NCBI GenBank assembly: GCA_049303315.1
Contig: JBAQMZ010000011.1
Span: 1 to 7,843, forward strand
Direction: 5' to 3'
DNA: 7,843 nt
Source: Methanoperedens sp049303315
GTDB taxonomy: Archaea; Halobacteriota; Methanosarcinia; Methanosarcinales; Methanoperedenaceae
Shown: piece after piece, positions 6,297 through 7,843 of the stretch
Layout of the letters: every line of letters starts with the position of its first letter
How positions within the stretch are numbered: the stretch's first letter is position 1
Position numbers and translations under genes: made by a program
Notes under the pieces: generated by a model
The model's database searches: none
What the model was told of the DNA's origin: nothing
Seen by the model: only the letters and a program-made list of their open reading frames with translations

Positions 6297-7499
6297 ATGG
6301 GTCGGCGTTTAAAGTTCGGAAAGCCTGAGTGGGATGAGAATCTCTCTTTTAAGACGCAGGATATCCATACAAATGGTGTTACTATATCGACACCTATTAA
6401 GGCAATAGATCGAACGAAATTTTCAGGTATTAAAATAAATGACAACATAAAAGGTTTGAATGAAATTTATAAAATAATATATGAAAAAAATACACCTAAA
6501 AAAACGTGGATAGAAACATTATCAAGCGAGCCAGATGAATTGTATAGGTATAATAACAGTATAACTCGACTTCTAAATACTACTGACCCAAAAAAAGAAC
6601 TATCGATATGCTTCGTCGCCTATAATGGGGATAATTATCCAACCGGAAAAAAACTGGCACTTTTAGCAGATATAAGTTACAGTTTCTCTGATTTAACCCC
6701 CATACCAATAGTACTAAAAATGAGTGAGAAACTCAAAAAACAAAATGGGTTCAATGAATATATGGCATTTTTAAAAGAAGCATACGAAGTTGTCGACACC
6801 CTTAATCATAAGCCAATAATGGGTATAATTCCAAATGTAGCTCAGAAAGACGTAGATGTTTTAACAAAATTCTACATTGATAACGATGTTAACTCATTTT
6901 GCTTTGATTTTAATGGTAAAAAACCTATTAGTATGCAGCCAAATATTAGGATGTTTTTGAGAACAATCAAAGAATATAATTTACTGGATGAGTTCTTTGT
7001 CCACTCTATGAATGTTTTATATGGCAGAGGTAATAAAAAGAAAAATGTAGTGCCAGCAAGTAATATTTTCTCATTTGGTTTTGGATTTAATAGTCTGGGG
7101 GAAGATCATACTTTGAGAGGAAATAAAGAATTTTTCGATAAAATAAAAATGTCTAGTAAAGATTCAATTGAGAATTGGATGCGTTTATTCATAAAGGAAA
7201 ATTATGGGTATTATAATATTAAATTTATTGATGATATCAAAGACAAATATCCCTTAGATTCAAATATCCCCATTAATCTTTTTAATAATTTGCCATCCCA
7301 AATAAAAACTTTCCAGAAAGCTTTTAACATAGAACAAATAGGTCTTGAATGTTTGAATCTACAGAAAACGATAAAAGATGGCGATACATTACCATATTTA
7401 AATAATAAGACAGAGGTTAATAAAAATGAGCTAATTAAGATAAAGGATGTAAAAAATGACATCTTTTCTAAACAGGCATCGCTATCAGAATGGCTTTAA
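6297..7499 (+). CDS. Unknown 400-residue protein with C-terminal PCNA-interacting (PIP) peptide
   Basis: I cannot assign a family firmly. The middle (about 100-265) alternates strands and helices as an alpha/beta barrel would: 'LSICFVAY', 'ALLADISY', 'PIPIVLKM', 'KPIMGIIPN', 'SFCFDFNGKKP', 'VVPASNIFSFGFGFNSLG'. The N-terminal 'GVTISTPIKAID' and the barrel-like middle are faintly reminiscent of tRNA-guanine transglycosylase/DpdA-like enzymes, but the zinc motif CxCxxC is absent, so this is only a hypothesis. The last eight residues, QASLSEWL (393-400), fit the PIP box Q-x-x-[L/I/M]-x-x-[F/W]-[F/L] and sit at the very C-terminus, as in archaeal DNA polymerase B, FEN1 and RFC. A lysine/asparagine-rich flexible stretch (365-392) precedes it. 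This implies a protein acting on DNA at the sliding clamp. It lies 32 bases after the PIN gene, and an AT-rich AAATTTAAGTATT about 27 bases upstream of its ATG could drive a leaderless transcript of its own. Confidence 0.7.
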   Translation: MGRRLKFGKPEWDENLSFKTQDIHTNGVTISTPIKAIDRTKFSGIKINDNIKGLNEIYKIIYEKNTPKKTWIETLSSEPDELYRYNNSITRLLNTTDPKKELSICFVAYNGDNYPTGKKLALLADISYSFSDLTPIPIVLKMSEKLKKQNGFNEYMAFLKEAYEVVDTLNHKPIMGIIPNVAQKDVDVLTKFYIDNDVNSFCFDFNGKKPISMQPNIRMFLRTIKEYNLLDEFFVHSMNVLYGRGNKKKNVVPASNIFSFGFGFNSLGEDHTLRGNKEFFDKIKMSSKDSIENWMRLFIKENYGYYNIKFIDDIKDKYPLDSNIPINLFNNLPSQIKTFQKAFNIEQIGLECLNLQKTIKDGDTLPYLNNKTEVNKNELIKIKDVKNDIFSKQASLSEWL

Positions 7500-7532
7500 T
7501 TTGAGCATATATTTTCATAATTGATTGTACTT
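7500..7532. terminator. AT-rich convergent gap, possible terminator
   Basis: Thirty-three bases separate the stop of the PIP-box gene from the stop of the gltX tail. The + strand has ATTTTC and CTTTT runs, with no clear stem. Termination here is inferred from position only. Confidence 0.25.
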
Positions 7533-7697
7533 TTACCTGTACGTAAAATACGCCACAACCTCACCATCAACGCCATCAATCCTCACAAACCCGAACCTCT
7601 CGAACTGCACTACCATATCCATCTCCCTCTCAATCCCGCGCTCCCCCACGCCAGCATATTCACAATCATGCGACGAGAACTTTTTATTATCTTCTGG
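7533..7697 (-). pseudogene. gltX: C-terminal remnant of archaeal glutamyl-tRNA synthetase
   Basis: On the - strand this frame ends at TAA (7533-7535) and reads back through VVAYFTYR, VVQFERFGFVRIDGVDG, GERGIEREMD and KKFSSHDCEYAGV. The 'VQFERFGFVRID...VVAYF' ending is the hallmark of the archaeal/eukaryotic-type GluRS C-terminal anticodon-binding beta-barrel. Only about 50 residues remain of an enzyme of about 550-570. Going upstream, an in-frame TGA (7698-7700) appears, and no GluRS sequence is evident in the rest of the window. The remnant has G/C-rich codons, unlike the AT-rich cassette next to it. It is either debris of a duplicated gltX or the 3' end left after an insertion or deletion. 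The real gltX must be elsewhere, because the enzyme is essential. Confidence 0.75.
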
Positions 7698-7700
7698 TCA

Positions 7701-7843
7701 AAAAAACCACGAAGAGCACAGAGTCGGCTATGAACCCCTGGTTCATAAATGAACATGAAAAAATTAATATTGGTTGCCTTATTTTACTAATATATCTGGT
7801 ATAAGCAGAGTAGACCAATCTGTGTCTGAGTCTTGAGCTCGTC
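7701..7843. other. AT-rich non-coding tail
   Basis: I see no convincing gene here. It contains an A7 run with CCACGAAGAGCACAGAG (7707-7723), which resembles a dispersed intergenic sequence style I recall from several archaeal and bacterial genomes, the hairpin at 7730-7754, and a short ATG frame (MNMKKLILVALFY) that stops after 13 codons. Confidence 0.4.
7730..7754. repeat. Overlapping hairpins of ATGAAC/GTTCAT arms
   Basis: ATGAACC (7730-7736), CCT, GGTTCAT (7740-7746) form a perfect 7-bp stem with a 3-base loop. The second arm also pairs with ATGAAC (7749-7754) across AA. The three alternating arms could form two mutually exclusive hairpins or serve as operator half-sites. No gene start lies close enough on either side to decide. 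Confidence 0.45.

Noticed and set aside
7521..7752. Two overlapping + strand frames of 70 and 75 codons at the right end
   Set aside because: They are antisense to the gltX tail, whose - strand translation is recognisable; proline/histidine/leucine-rich content is what GC-rich antisense gives.
7749..7793. Short + strand frame MNMKKLILVALFY resembling a signal-peptide start
   Set aside because: It stops after 13 codons, and no continuation in another frame looks like a secreted protein.
7795..7843. GC-mixed right end with CTGAGTCTTGAGCTCGTC, checked for a tRNA or other RNA gene
   Set aside because: No complete cloverleaf, no GGTTCRA-type T-loop at the right spacing, and the window ends too soon to judge.

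Overview
The window looks archaeal, most likely a methanogen or ANME-type relative (Methanosarcinales-like; inference from style, not proven). Supporting signs are an archaeal-type glutamyl-tRNA synthetase tail at the right end, TATA-like boxes rather than bacterial -10/-35 pairs, GGTGATC-like ribosome binding sites, and a PCNA-binding (PIP) peptide at the end of one gene.

Layout, left to right. At 1-137 (+) lies the C-terminal part of a HicB-family antitoxin, cut by the window edge. Convergent to it, 205-2025 (-) encodes a DUF2130 protein: zinc-knuckle-like start, long coiled coil carrying a near-perfect 240-bp internal duplication, a predicted PD-(D/E)XK nuclease-like core, and an unusual acidic, repeat-bearing extension ending in a winged-helix-like domain. 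At 2232-4769 (-) is a complete P2-like cation-transporting P-type ATPase. The 2026-2231 gap carries a TATA-like element, an inverted repeat and a possible 29-codon leader ORF.

4770-5170 is a long intergenic stretch with a G-rich gene remnant, a 16-bp perfect palindrome and a promoter. It leads into a visibly AT-rich three-gene cassette on the + strand (5171-7499): a two-domain protein (DUF4065/YwgA-like N-terminus plus UPF0175 antitoxin-like C-terminus), a PIN-domain (DUF3368-type) putative toxin RNase, and a 400-residue protein of unknown family that ends exactly in a canonical PIP box. Immediately beyond, 7533-7697 (-) holds an N-terminally truncated gltX tail, followed by an AT-rich stretch with a small hairpin.

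How the genes fit together: the UPF0175/PIN pair is a recognised toxin-antitoxin arrangement. The most interesting part is its apparent operon with a PIP-box protein, which suggests a module working at the replication fork or on newly made DNA. The cassette lies between remnants of truncated genes and has lower GC than the ATPase, so it reads as acquired DNA in a rearranged accessory region. The ATPase and DUF2130 genes appear to be independent units.
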